A stretch of 64,000 bases of DNA from Lithodes maja (GCA_037953745.1 JBAKBP010003125.1:82001-146000), one strand, 5' to 3'; numbered from the stretch's first letter, positions 42,879-53,324 are shown. The notes: generated by a model from the letters alone, not told the origin. Made by a program: numbers and translations.

Positions 42879-43102
42879 CTTTATCCTCCCCTCAGTTACT
42901 AACCCATATGTCCCCTACTAACTTCCTAGTCCTGCCACGTTAGTGGCAGGGCAGTAGTTCCCTTTCCAATGTTCCCTTACCCACTCTAAACCACTGTTTG
43001 GACACTTGATCCTCAGTGTTTTGGAGGACAAGCAGCCTAGAAGGGTCACTAGATCTGTTGTTGCTTGATTTCCTTTGTACTCCTTTGTACTCCTTTGTAC
43101 TC
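40567..43102 (+). mobile_element. CR1-like LINE, 5'-truncated, nearly intact RT ORF
   Basis: Begins inside the endonuclease C-terminus (NNVLDIVLA, then SDH near residue 40). The 3' UTR follows and ends in three direct copies of the 10-bp unit TCCTTTGTAC (43071-43100). Short terminal direct repeats instead of poly(A) are a CR1 hallmark. Other copies lie at 27926-33177 and 63157-64000. Confidence 0.88.
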
Positions 43103-43426
43103 AAGAGGGCTCAGATTTGTATGGGAACTGTGTACGTATCCCACACAACCGTGCCAATGGTTGAAAACTCTCAAAGTCCACGTGCGTGCGCGTGAGCGCG
43201 CAATAACCTGGTGTTTTGGGGTAATTGCCTTCAATTTTTTACTCTTGTAAAATACGTTTTCGGGGGCTCTGTAGGACCATTCTTTAAGCTTTTTGAGCGG
43301 TTTTTCGTGGTTTTTCCTTCATTCCTAACCCATTAGCTTTTGTTTCTGGAATAAAACCATTTTTTGAAAACCGGCCGGGTTCTGGTAAACAAACATTACA
43401 AAACTAGCCGGGGCTGGACGGGTTAA

Positions 43427-44019
43427 GTATCTGGGCAGTGTGTTGAGTAAAGATGGGACTATGGATGAAGAAGTGCGGGAGAGGGTACAACAGTGGAAGA
43501 GGGTTGTAGGAACACTGAAAGCAGTAACAAGAAATAGGGTGGTCAGTATGGAAGTGAAGAAGTCCTTGCATGACAGTGTAGTAATCCCGACACTGACTTA
43601 CGGAAGCGAAGTATGGACGTTTGAGAAGAGACTCAGACCAAGAGTGAGAGGGGTGGAAATGAGTTACTCGAGAAGTGCGTGCGGAGTTACATGGAGGGAT
43701 AGACACACGAATGAGGAAGTAAGAATGAGGTGTGGTGTAGAGGTAGATGTGCTGGAAAGTGTGAAAAGGAACACCTTGAGATGGTTCGGCCATATGGAAC
43801 GTATAGGAAGCGAGAGAATGACTAAGAAGGTGTACAAGAACGAGGTGGAAGGACAGAGAGGGAAAGGTACACCGAAAGAGAGGTGGAAGGATGGAGTGAG
43901 GAAGTATATGGATGAAGGCAGTGCTGGTTGGGAGGAAGGGCGTCGACTGACTGGGGACAGAGGTGCATGGGGGCGGTTCGTTCGTGGCCACCCCTTCGGG
44001 GATCACGGCGTCAGGCAAT
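43427..44019 (+). pseudogene. LINE C-terminal piece
   Basis: Continues the 39.9-kb LINE: YLGSVLSKDG, LTYGSEVWTF, a CGVTWRDR segment, LRWFGHMERI and RGKGTPKERWKDGV, the usual tail of this LINE class. Open to the stop at 44019. Confidence 0.85.
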
Positions 44020-44239
44020 AGATAGATAGATAGATAGTTGAAATTCTCAGGCAAGATTCAACAAAGTAATGTGGGAGAAGGCTATGTAGTAGAGAGCCTT
44101 TTAAAAAATACGTGACCAGAGATAGTGGTATTTAGCATCGTTTTGATACTGCAACCAATGCCACCTACCGGAGTAACGAAGGAATAACAGTAGGAGAGGG
44201 TTATATGAAGGAGAAAGCGAGGTTTGGTAGGGGGTTCAA

Positions 44240-44690
44240 ACTCTACCACTCTGACTAATTTAACCGATCTGCCAAGATTAGCCACCTGTTCCAAATCTGC
44301 TGCTCAGGCCAAATCAACCCCTCTGTCCAAATTGGGTACTCAGCCTAAAATACCCACTCGGTCCATATCGGCTGGTTGGCCCCCAGTGTCAAAATCACCC
44401 ACTCGGTTCAAATTACCTGCTCAGTCCAAATCTCTCGCTGGTCCAAAACATCGGCTCAGTCCAAATTACCCTCTTGGTCCAAATCACCTACTCAGCTAAA
44501 AAAAAAAAAATCCATGGCCAAAATCACTCGCTTGGTCCAAATCACCTGTTCAGCCCAAATCACTCGCTGGCTCAAATCATCCGCTCAGCCCAAAATAACT
44601 ACTCATCTAAAATCACCCGATCTACCCAATCGGCACAATTCGCACAGTCAGCCCAAAATATGCACTCAATCAAAAACGGTTACTTGGATT
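44240..44690 (+). repeat. Degenerate 17-19-bp minisatellite
   Basis: About 25 diverged units on the theme CTCGGTCCAAATCACC / CTCAGCCCAAATCACC, with an A-run at 44498-44509. Open frames in two phases give SK/PN-rich repeats and are not treated as genes. Confidence 0.7.
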
Positions 44691-44777
44691 AAATAATAAA
44701 TATGCCGCTACACCCAATTCAACTAAGTTAACCCTTTCCAGATACGATAATACTTCTCTGTTCTGTTCTCAAGCTAT

Positions 44778-46561
44778 TGTGACGTTGACCACTCCGTTAG
44801 AACCGCATGGCTTGTCCTACAGTGCCTCGCTAGGATCGCCAGGGCAGTGGATGGGGCTACAGTTTATGTATTAGAGTGTGCTTTATTTCATATGAAAGCT
44901 CGTGTCATGGGCAGTCCAGAAAGGCTCTTTGTTTTCGCCCATGTCAAGGCTTTATATATTTAATTGTAAAGTATATGTTTTGTCATTAACTAGTAATGAT
45001 AGGATCTGGGAGAGAGAGAGGGAGTAGAACAGAGTGAGAGGGGGCGCGCAGTGTTTTTTGTCCCGCTCGATGACGTCACGGCTGGCTGCCTCGCAGGGGT
45101 TGGTGGAGAGAGGTCCTTACCATGCTGCGAGCTCTGTGAGTGGTCGGTCGACTCGTAACCGTTAGTTTCCCACGCGGCTCGAGCTAGTGCGAGTATATAT
45201 TCTGGTTCCTCGCCACTCTCTCCCTCAGATCTGGTTTCTAGAACGCATCCATCTTTATCCCTTGCAACCTGTCCCCGCTCTTACCTGAGAATCTTTTCCT
45301 CTGCCTATCTCTCTCATTTTCCATATCTTTCACCACCTTTATTAACATTATATCCCCTCTGGTTAACTCTGCAAAATCAGCTTCATGCTGGCCAGTTGTA
45401 TTGTGTGTTAAGGTCTGATATAACCTGTGTATGTTAGTTGTTAGGATAAGTGGATCACGAAGCATTGGTTGGCTTTCTTATTGCTGCTTCCTATAATTAT
45501 TAGTGTTCTGCTGGATTAGATAATGCTAGACTGGGAGTCTGATATAATAGGTATTGTTTCCTATGAGTGCTGGCTTTAGTTAAAAGCGGCACGACATACC
45601 TGAGAACTGGAGTTGATTGAGTAAATTCTAGTCTGTGTGCCATTGAGAGTAGAGCATGCACGAATGAGGGCTTTTTGCCTATACCATTCTGCACTGTTCT
45701 AGTCTCGATTGTTTGTCTTTGAGGTACGCCAGGAGAACGCTTAATACTTCGGTATTAAGGTTTCTCAAGAGAGCTACCCTTCATTATAACGTAATATTTG
45801 ACACACAGACTTGAGATTTGCACTAGGCTATGCAGCATGCCATGCGCACCAGTATATCGTATCATTGACTCTAGCTAGACTTTATCAATCATAGTAGACA
45901 TTAAGTATATTAACCTAATTACTCTTTTTATGCATACCCATTTATGATTACACAAGCATTTCGCAGCCTATTTTGATGTATTGAGACACAAACGACTTAG
46001 GCTCTTTTTGTTGATAGGAATACTGCATTGTGGCGATTATTATTAGTGTTGTAGTGTTTAGGATATTCTTGGCTCCGACGGCATTATATATTCTGCCTTT
46101 TTGTGTGCATAGCCTGCACGAGCATTGTTCCACTGCCTGCCTTTTTGGGTTCCATTTCCGATACGAGCATCTTTACAGCATCTAACATTTAAAGAAGATT
46201 CCTTGTTAGTGTTGAAGGACTTTAGTGCACTTTCTTTCATGCAGGAGTGCCTGACATTTATTGATTAAAGTAACGTAAGCTGTAACTTCTCTTACCACCT
46301 TACTTTGCATACCATAACCAAGCACCGTCGGTTATAGGTAGTAATAGGCTGTTTTCACATAACATTAAGCCTAGAGTAGACGCACATTTATTGAGAGTTT
46401 GATAGCCTATTATTGCATATAGAACTCTGTAGAGTATTTGTGTTCTTTGTTCACTGGGAATATACTTCAGAGGTTGGAGCTAGCGCTTTCCGTTGTAACA
46501 TTTATGCCATTACTAGTCCAATGAATAAGAGCCCTGATATATTTGAACCCCAGTCGTAACA
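44778..46561 (+). mobile_element. Solo LTR related to the Gmr1-like element
   Basis: 1784 bp, begins TGTGACGTTG and ends CAGTCGTAACA. Opposite orientation to the full element and to the 18.4-kb solo LTR. Perfect 4-bp direct repeat CTAT at 44774-44777 and 46562-46565. A block such as GGGCTCTTA...ATTGGACTAG is shared with 18375-20168 in reverse complement. Confidence 0.88.
45071..45200 (+). promoter_or_regulatory. Solo LTR promoter: TGACGTCA and TATATAT
   Basis: TGACGTCA at 45071-45078 and TATATAT at 45194-45200, at about the same distance from the LTR start (roughly 415 bp to the TATA) as in the full-length element. Confidence 0.5.
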
Positions 46562-46969
46562 CTATTAATAGACATATTTATTTAGATTAGGAAAGGCATA
46601 TGGAAGTCAGAGCGATAATTGAGATAATCTTTATAATTTTGACTCCCACAGACCTTTCCTAAGCTGTATAGAATCGTCTAATGATAGCCAGAATTAACTG
46701 TAATAAACGCGGCATAATTCTCAATGGGTTAACTAATTTAACAGGTCAGTATATCCTTGGAGTTATTTAGTTTTATTTGCAAAGAGGGAGGAATGATCGA
46801 GGAGGGTTTCACAAGACTTAGTTGGAGGGAGCGGGCCACGGAGGTGCTCGCTGTTCTGCAAGGCTTGCTTGGTTCTATTCACTCCGTCACTTGAGCATGA
46901 GTGTGTTTGATCCTATGTCATCCACGGGCAACCATGCCGGAGATTGTGCGCTTGTGTGTACCACTCAGC

Positions 46970-47160
46970 TAAACACACGCACACAAACGCACAAGCCTCA
47001 CACACAAACACCCAATTACACACAAACACACCACAAGCATCACACACACACAAACACACACAACAATTAGACTACACACACCAACATACACAAGCCCCCC
47101 CCCCCCCCCCCACACACACAAACACAAACACCCAATTACACCCACCCACATACACAATAA
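46970..47160 (+). repeat. Imperfect (CA)n tract with a C-run
   Basis: CACA units with AAACAC and CACCCAATTACA interruptions; C-run at about 47095-47111. Confidence 0.85.
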
Positions 47161-47212
47161 ATACATTATATGCATGTATTATTATATAGCTCATTTGATC
47201 TGAAAATCAATT

Positions 47213-47215
<3 letters not shown>

Positions 47216-47271
<56 letters not shown>
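47216..47271 (+). repeat. (AT)n microsatellite
   Basis: Perfect AT dinucleotide repeat of about 56 bp. Confidence 0.92.
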
Positions 47272-47627
47272 TTTCATAATGAAATCACCAGCTCACGAAT
47301 ATTTGTCAGTAGCTGTACAATGCACAGTATATCTGGAAATCTGTTTACTTTCGTACGACATATACTCCTGCAATGTCCAAGTGTCCACAATATATCAATA
47401 CTTGAAGAAGCCTATTTGCCTCTTTATAATTCGAAACGACTCTCACAACACTACAACCTTATGTCCTCTAATCCCACTTAAGCATCAAATGGTTTTATCA
47501 ACTACAATAAAATAGAAAAACTGAATCATAAATGAATACTTCAGAAACTACGAGCTGTATGTTGCCGAAAAAGGTGTTCAAAATACAAATGTGTAGCTCA
47601 GTCGTAATGCAACCGTTATTGGGAGTT

Positions 47628-47856
47628 TTCAGGACCCCCTCATCCCATACGTTTAGCCCTATTAGTTTGCCGATTTTAAGACCTTTCTCGCCATTTAGGT
47701 GTCGATTTTTATCCTGGCGAACGATAACAAGCCTCCAATTTAGGAGCAACCGGCCTTCGGCCAAGTCATTTCTCTACCTTGGCCAAATTTATTTCGAAGA
47801 GGGGTCTTTGGGGCATTATTGTAAGCCTTATAGAGGTTTAGGGACGAAACTAAAAT
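47628..47856 (-). mobile_element. Family A fragment
   Basis: GTTTAGCCCTATTAG, ATCCTGGCGAACGATAAC, CCGGCCTTCGGCC, then GGTTTAGGGACGAAACTAA. The TTAA ends are missing. Confidence 0.65.
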
Positions 47857-48183
47857 AGTAATTAAAAAATAAATACAAATACAAATAAATTAATAATAGA
47901 TAAGTAGATAAATACATAAATAATTAAATAGATAAATACATTAATATATAGATAAATACAAATTTCCGTACCCATAAAACTCTTGAAGTTAAAGGGCTGT
48001 CAACTATATCCTTGTACTCTTCTCACACAGATCCAGCCTTGTGTCGGAGTCCCTGGCACATTTACCAGATGAGTTCCGGGACAGGCTTCCAGTGTATCGG
48101 CCGAGCTCACAGTTACATTAAACTTGTAAATTACCGAAGGCGTTTTGTCCTACAGATTCACCCACCTTCCTAAACTACTGGTG

Positions 48184-48185
<2 letters not shown>
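47857..48185. other. AT-rich spacer, nothing recognised
   Basis: AAATACAAAT/GATAAATA simple sequence, then unmatched DNA. Confidence 0.4.

Positions 48186-48240
<55 letters not shown>
48186..48240 (+). repeat. (TG)n microsatellite
   Basis: Perfect TG repeat followed by imperfect TG-rich DNA to about 48335. Confidence 0.92.
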
Positions 48241-48563
48241 GGTTGTATTTGTGCATTGGTTGGGTGTGTGTTGGTAGTGTGCGTGTGGTGGGTGTGTGCG
48301 TGTGGTGTGTGTGTGCGTGTGTATCTGTGTGTACGTATTTCCCTAGTCCATGCGTTTCCATTTTTTGACTCTGTTGCTGAACCAGGTCCTTAATTTGGTA
48401 AAGTTTGGCAGCGAGAGGCGAGGCGAGGGAGAGAGAGGTTCAGTAGCACGGATACACAGGCTACTGTACATACTGTAGTTCTTGCAAACCATATTAAGCA
48501 GTCCAACCTTAGATGTAAAGTATACTCTGTTGATCTATCCCTCATCCTATGACTTAAACTTCT

Positions 48564-48932
48564 TTAAGGGGGGATGGGCCGGTTTTCTGGACCACTTTCT
48601 CCCTCACGTTTAGCCCCATTAGTTTTCAGATGTTAAGATGTTTGCCCCATTAGTTAGTCAATTGTAAGACCTTTTGCCCCATTTCTTAGTCAATATTTAG
48701 ACCTTTCGTGCTATTTAGGTGTCGATTTTCCCCTGGCGAACGATAGTGAGCCGGTTGTGTTGGAAGAAGCGGCCTTCGGCCGGCACATTTTTCTACCGAA
48801 AGATGTACAAATTAGTCTAGCAGGAGGATCTAATGGACGTTTTTTTTTTATTTGATGGAGGTCTAGGGAGGAAACTAGAAAAATAGCGAATACATGCAAA
48901 AGTCGCCCAAAAAGTGAATCATCTCCCCTTAA
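48564..48932 (-). mobile_element. Family A TTAA mini-element, complete
   Basis: 369 bp. TTAAGGGGGGATGGG at the left, ATCTCCCCTTAA at the right, with CACGTTTAGCCCC, CCCCTGGCGAACGATAGTG and GCGGCCTTCGGCCGG inside. Confidence 0.78.
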
Positions 48933-49008
48933 ACTCTATGAGTCTAGCCATTTTGACTCTAAGGTACCTTAAATTTGGCTCTTTCACTCGTTCAACTATG
49001 GGGGAGGA

Positions 49009-49026
49009 GGGGGGGGGGGGGGGGGC
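49009..49026 (+). repeat. Poly(G) run
   Basis: Long G tract. The C-run at 58580-58594 and the C-run at 63131-63143 are comparable. Confidence 0.85.
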
Positions 49027-49300
49027 ACTTTATGCAAACATGTTTGCCTTTTGTCTCCATGCACTTATACAGTATTAAAACAAAAAAATACATATTTATC
49101 ATTTTGTTGAAGTGGCTTCATTTTAATTAGGTAATAAATCGAAAATTATGAAACAAAATATTTTGTTGCAGTACTGATAGAATAGTTTTATATGTAATAA
49201 GTAAGCGAAAGAAATCGTCTGGTATGGGAGGATATTTCTCGCCCGATAATATTGACCAAAGTACAATATAATAGCGTATTTTCAGTAGAGGGTAAGAATA

Positions 49301-49305
49301 ACAAA

Positions 49306-49364
<59 letters not shown>

Positions 49365-49622
49365 TAGATAAATATAGATAAGTAGATGGATAGAGAGAGA
49401 GATAGATAGATATACTGTAGATAACTAGATAGATATATAGATAGATAAGAATATACAGACATATAGATAGGTAGCTGGATAGATAGATAAACATAGATAG
49501 ATAGATAGAGAGAGAGAGAGAAAGAGAGAGAGATAAATAGGTAGATAGATATAGATAGATAGATAGATAAAAATATACAGACAGAAAGATAGGTAGCTGG
49601 ATAGATAAACACAGACAGATAG
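49301..49622 (+). repeat. Compound (GA)n/(GATA)n microsatellite
   Basis: (GA)n at 49310-49360, then GATA-rich imperfect repeats with a 150-bp duplication (GATATAC...AGACA...TAGGTAGCTGGATA twice). Minus-strand YLS-repeat frames are artefacts. Confidence 0.9.
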
Positions 49623-49743
49623 AGAGGCACCTCACAGCCCACCAACCCTCCAATATCATGCATATATGGATTTTGTCATCATAAACCGTTCTGCATGCAT
49701 GGGGTATTTGAATTTGTAGTGTGGGGAAGAGCCGCTACCACAA

Positions 49744-50016
49744 TGGGGGCCCACCTCGTTTTTTCTCTCTTTCTCACTCTCTCTCTGGGTTGTATCCATT
49801 CGGCCCCATTCAGCCTACTGTTTAAGACTTTACCCCCATCCAGTTGTCAATATTTTCCTGGCGAGCGGTAGCATATATATATTTTTTGTTCACAGCAAAC
49901 TTAATTTGTACATTTTTCGATAGAAAAATTTATCCGGCGAAGCCTGATTTCTCCATACAATGCTGCCAGAGAAAAGGAGAGAAAGATAAACAAAAAAGCA
50001 GGTAACGGCCCCTTAA
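49744..50016 (+). mobile_element. Family B element, right arm mostly deleted
   Basis: Left arm GGTTGTATCCATTCGGCCCC, then TTTTCCTGGCGAGCGGTAGC, core TTTTTCGATAGAAAAAT and CGGCGAAGCC, then a short right end GGCCCCTTAA (TTAA 50013-50016). Confidence 0.7.
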
Positions 50017-50102
50017 CCAAATGAGGGCGCGTTTTAACAGTTTATTACGGCTTTTATTAGACTATATTAATCAAATTTAGCAAGGATCTGTGGAATTTAT
50101 AA

Positions 50103-50105
<3 letters not shown>
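50013..50105 (+). mobile_element. Family C left part abutting family B
   Basis: Starts at the same TTAA that ends the family B copy. It contains TTATTAGACTATATTAATC and AGCAAGGATCTGTGGAAT. A close direct copy of this block follows at 51826-51905. Confidence 0.55.
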
Positions 50106-50106
<1 letters not shown>

Positions 50107-50186
<80 letters not shown>

Positions 50187-50197
50187 GGTATATATAT
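50107..50197 (+). repeat. (AT)n microsatellite
   Basis: AT repeat of about 78 bp plus TACGGTATATATAT, ending exactly where the putative LTR starts. Confidence 0.9.
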
Positions 50198-51103
50198 TGT
50201 TACGTATCTTGATCCTCAAGTGGTTAACTTGATGAATCTAGATAGCACAGAGATATATATTAAGGTATCAGTCAGCTGAAGGCAAAACAAAAGTAAAATC
50301 TAATAAAATTATTTCCTGTTGTAGCTTCCTTTCCTTTTGGATCTTAGGACTTAGTATCCTTTATTGACTGACACTCTTTAATTATGAAAAATACTGAAAC
50401 TAATTAAAGTCATGTAGTATTTATAAAGAATTATTATTTAACCGAAGCTTAGTAGGCTATGGTTATGAACCGAAGAAGTTATATCTAAAGAAGGACTATT
50501 AATTCTATAAAAAGTCTTGAAAGATAAATATTAAAGTAAGAATATTTCTGGCTCTTATCCTTTTTGAAATGAAATAGATAGTTTTCTTATGTCCTTTTAT
50601 TTATATTTAATTTAATTATTCTTAGTTCTTGTCTTACGTTAATAGTATATTATTATTATCATCAGGATTAATATCAAAGTCACATAAAAAGTTAAATATA
50701 TATTTAATAATTAGTTAAATGTATTTCTTAACCACGTAACAATGAGGTTTGATTATGAGTAAATAAAGTTACAGGATCGCTTCATAGATTCGATTCAGGT
50801 CTCACTCAAATAATATGAAGAGCAAAAATAATATTTTGAAGCTAAAAGAATTTTCTTCAGCTTAGGAAATCACTATAAGTAATATTAACACAGCCAGGTT
50901 AGTCTAAGGCGATATTACTAATATGAGACAATAGCATCACCGTACTAAGCACCGTTAAGCAATGCAAGCTTAATTCAAAGAAAATGAAAGAACTCTTAAG
51001 TATTAATATAAAACAATAGTATTACTTTCATCATAACCCAATTACTTAAAGAGTTGCTTTAGTCCACAAGTTAGTCAACTAAAATAGTTAAGTACATAAT
51101 AAT

Positions 51104-51260
51104 AGCGTTAATTCCCAATCAAATAGTCAAGTACATAAATAGTAGCGTTAACGTTAATTCGCAATCAAATAGTCAAGTACACAATAATAGTAGCGTCAAC
51201 GTTAATTCGCAATCAAATAGTTAAGCACATAATAGTAGCGTTAACGTTAATTCCCAATCA
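51104..51260 (+). repeat. Tandem repeat of about 40-50 bp within the LTR
   Basis: Roughly 3-4 copies of a unit with GTTAATTC(G/C)CAATCAAATAG, AAGTACA and AATAGTAGCG. Confidence 0.75.
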
Positions 51261-51495
51261 CATATCTCACTAACCAACATAACGTAAGTGTTTACACCGA
51301 ACACACTTAACATACATTTATATAATCTGACTGACAGTCACAATCCCATTATAATACTTCACCCCGTCTTCCTCCAGCTGCAAGTTCACCTTCCCCAACT
51401 CCAAATGAGACTGATTTGAATGCCCACAACTCGGGTCTTATATACCAAACAATGATGGTGTAGGAACGAATCAGGAGGCGGGGGTGGTGCCGGCT

Positions 51496-51598
51496 CCAAT
51501 CATAGCTCCTCGAGTCGCATAACAGGTGCCTGGTCCACTCACAGCTCCTCGAGTTGCATAGCAGGTGCCTGGTCCAATCACAGCTCCTGGCGTCGAAC
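51496..51598 (-). promoter_or_regulatory. 39-bp CCAAT-bearing tandem repeats in putative U3
   Basis: Units at 51496-51534, 51535-51573 and 51574-51598 (partial). Each begins CCAATCA(T/C)AGCTCC or CCACTCACAGCTCC. In LTR orientation they lie 55-160 bp upstream of TATATAAG, as enhancer repeats do. Confidence 0.5.
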
Positions 51599-51944
51599 AT
51601 ACGTCATAGCGTCGGTCATCAAGTAGTTTGCAGGGTCCCCTATGACGCACGCAGGTGTGAAGGCTAGTTTGCTGGTTCCCCACTCGCTAGTCTGCTTCAC
51701 CGTTTGGGTAGTGTGGCTCCTTCAACTCTAATTCTAACTCTTAAATTAACATACAGGGCTCCGTATGTCAGAATATTATATTATATATATATATATATAT
51801 AGAAAAATAAACAAGATTCCTCTTTGAAGACGTGTTTTAAAAGTTTATTCTGTTTTTTATTAGACGATATTAATCCAGTTTAGGAAGAATCTGTGGAATA
51901 AAAACAAAATAGAAAAATAAAACAAGATTCCGCTTCGAGAGAAA

Positions 51945-52078
51945 TGTGTAAAATGTTCGGTAAAAAAAATGCAGGCAATCTCTTGCCAGGAAAAAAATCG
52001 ACACGTACAGTAAATGGCACGAAACGTTTTATGAATGACAAAGAAATGGGGCGAAAGGTCTTAAATTCGCCTAAGAAC
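51945..52078 (+). mobile_element. Family A fragment
   Basis: ATGTTCGGTAAAAAAAATG, CTTGCCAGGAAAAAAATCG, ATGGCACGAAACG and GGGGCGAAAGGTCTTAA in family order. Confidence 0.6.
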
Positions 52079-52150
52079 TGTTGTGTAGTTTTGATATGAT
52101 AGAAGAGAAGAAAACTATACTGTATGTTTGTTTAATTTGTTGATGTAAGA

Positions 52151-52440
52151 CGTGGTGGTGGTGGTGGTAGTACGGTGGCAGAAGTGGACAATGAGGCAGC
52201 AGTGGCAGAGGGTCGCATAGGGAGGCGACTGGATTGAAGTTGCATGGTGTAGAATAGTAATATATAATGCTTGTATAATATAATGTATGTACAATATTAA
52301 ATACAAATCAAAGTAGTAGTAGAACAAAAAAAGTAGTAGTAGTAGTAGTAGTGGAGGTGGTGGTAGTGGTGGTGGTGGTGGTGGTAGTAGTAGTGATGGT
52401 AGTAGTAGTAGCGGTAGTGGTAGGTGGTAGCGGTACAGCA
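52151..52440 (+). repeat. (GGT)n/(AGT)n tracts
   Basis: GGTGGTGGT at 52151-52169; mixed AGT/GGT repeats at 52308-52435. Confidence 0.88.
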
Positions 52441-52872
52441 GACAACAGCTGGTAGTAATGGCCTGAGAACTATTTTCCAGCACGCTAAGTCTCTTACCGG
52501 ATCGCTAGAACTGATTAAATGACCGGTTGGTAGTCGGACATGGGAAGGGTACGCTGGATAAATAGTTTTTATTTATTTGAAGCAATTTAAGTAATAGGAA
52601 GAGGGAAAGACAGATTCTGGGAGAGTTCCAGAGCTCAGCAGTTGAATAGAAGAAAGACTAAGAATAACGTTTCACTGTTGGGTTGGAGAGTAGCACAAAG
52701 TAGGGGTGGGATTGTGTTGCAAGACGGGTACCACGTACCCTACGTAGATGTGGTGGTATACACTGGGAAAGCTCTGAGGAACACTGATTATTGTAGTAGC
52801 GATAGAATAGCGAGAATGACGAGTTAAGAGGAGTTGGACGTATTTATTTGCTTTTTTATGTCTATATTATTA
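52441..52872. other. No gene recognised
   Basis: A 61-codon frame (52642-52827) has no motif. Confidence 0.35.
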
Positions 52873-53071
52873 TCTTTTAATTCCTCTCTAGACCTCCATC
52901 AAGCATAAAAAAACACCCCCTAAGACCCCTCTTCAAGATAAATTTGTATGCTTTTTTGTTTTCGATAGAAAAATGTCCCGGCCCATCTTAAATTAAGCTC
53001 GCCAGGAAAAACTCGACTCCTAAATGCCACGAAATGTCTTAAAAATTACAGAAATGGGGTGAAAGGTCTTT
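52873..53071 (+). mobile_element. Family A fragment
   Basis: TCTAGACCTCCATCAAGC, TTTTCGATAGAAAAATGTCC, GCTCGCCAGGAAAAACTCG and GGGGTGAAAGGTCT. Confidence 0.65.
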
Positions 53072-53122
53072 GTATGCAATTTCCACTATCTGCACTGATT
53101 TGTGGATAGAACTTGCTTTTCG

Positions 53123-53324
53123 GGGGTGACTAGTAGCGACATTGGTAGAGCGCTCAGTTTCTAACCAGGAGGACCGAGTTCGATTCTCGGCTGGTGGAGA
53201 TAGTTGGGCAATCTCCTCACACCCCTTGCCTCTGTTCTGATCGCCTAACAGTAAAATAGGTCTATGACAGGGTAAAAGGGTACCTCGTGACATCCCTTAA
53301 CTACTAAAAAAAAAAAAAAAAAAA
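53123..53324 (+). mobile_element. tRNA-derived SINE with perfect 10-bp target duplication
   Basis: tRNA-like head with A box TTGGTAGAGCGCTCAG and B box GAGTTCGATTC. Body with CTCTGTTCTGATCGCC, then an A-run (53306-53324). Flanked by TTGCTTTTCG at 53113-53122 and 53325-53334. Unrelated in sequence to the SINEs at 4346 and 17690. Confidence 0.9.

Larger units (their letters stand above)
40487..43422. mobile_element. piggyBac-like TTAA element carrying a CR1 LINE
   Basis: TTAA at 40483-40486 and 43423-43426. The ends CCCGTACAGCCCCAG and CGGGGCTGGACGGG are inverted. A 25-bp block with CAGCCCCAG and GACGCGCCTG occurs twice at the left end (40490-40566). Without the LINE (40567-43102) the element is about 400 bp and non-coding. 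CCC ends plus TTAA fit piggyBac. Confidence 0.85.
39880..44036 (+). mobile_element. LINE with (ATAG)n tail, split by a piggyBac-like element
   Basis: The 5' piece ends at 40482, the 3' piece resumes at 43427 and the LINE ends in (ATAG)n at 44017-44036. The insertion between is TTAA-flanked. Excising it with one TTAA gives the continuous codons SFKYLGS, the conserved residues expected there. Clade uncertain: RTE-like, or another endonuclease-RT LINE family common in arthropods. Confidence 0.85.
44728..46732 (+). mobile_element. Family C TTAA mini-element, host of a solo LTR
   Basis: GTTAACCCTTTCCAGATACG at the left, GGGTTAA at the right, with inner AGATTAGGAAAGGC and GTATAGAATCGTCTAATG. It is interrupted at CTAT by the LTR at 44778-46561. 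The element itself is about 217 bp. Confidence 0.78.
50198..51770 (-). mobile_element. Probable solo LTR of another Gypsy-type family
   Basis: 1573 bp. In minus orientation it begins TGACATACGGAGCCC and ends GATACGTAACA (TG...CA). A TATATAAG box lies at 51437-51444, about 330 bp in, with CCAAT-bearing 39-bp tandem repeats upstream of it. Both flanks are AT microsatellite, so a target duplication cannot be seen. A second inverted TGTTACGT motif at 50735-50742 leaves the end assignment open. Confidence 0.5.

Noticed and set aside
49127..49663. YLS/SLSL-rich minus-strand frames
   Set aside because: Translation of the GATA/GA microsatellite.
50735..50742. ACGTAACA as the end of a 545-bp inverted-end element starting at 50198
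   Set aside because: Only the outer 8 bases match as an inverted repeat and no target duplication is seen. The 51770 end with TATA and U3 repeats fits an LTR better, although this is not settled.
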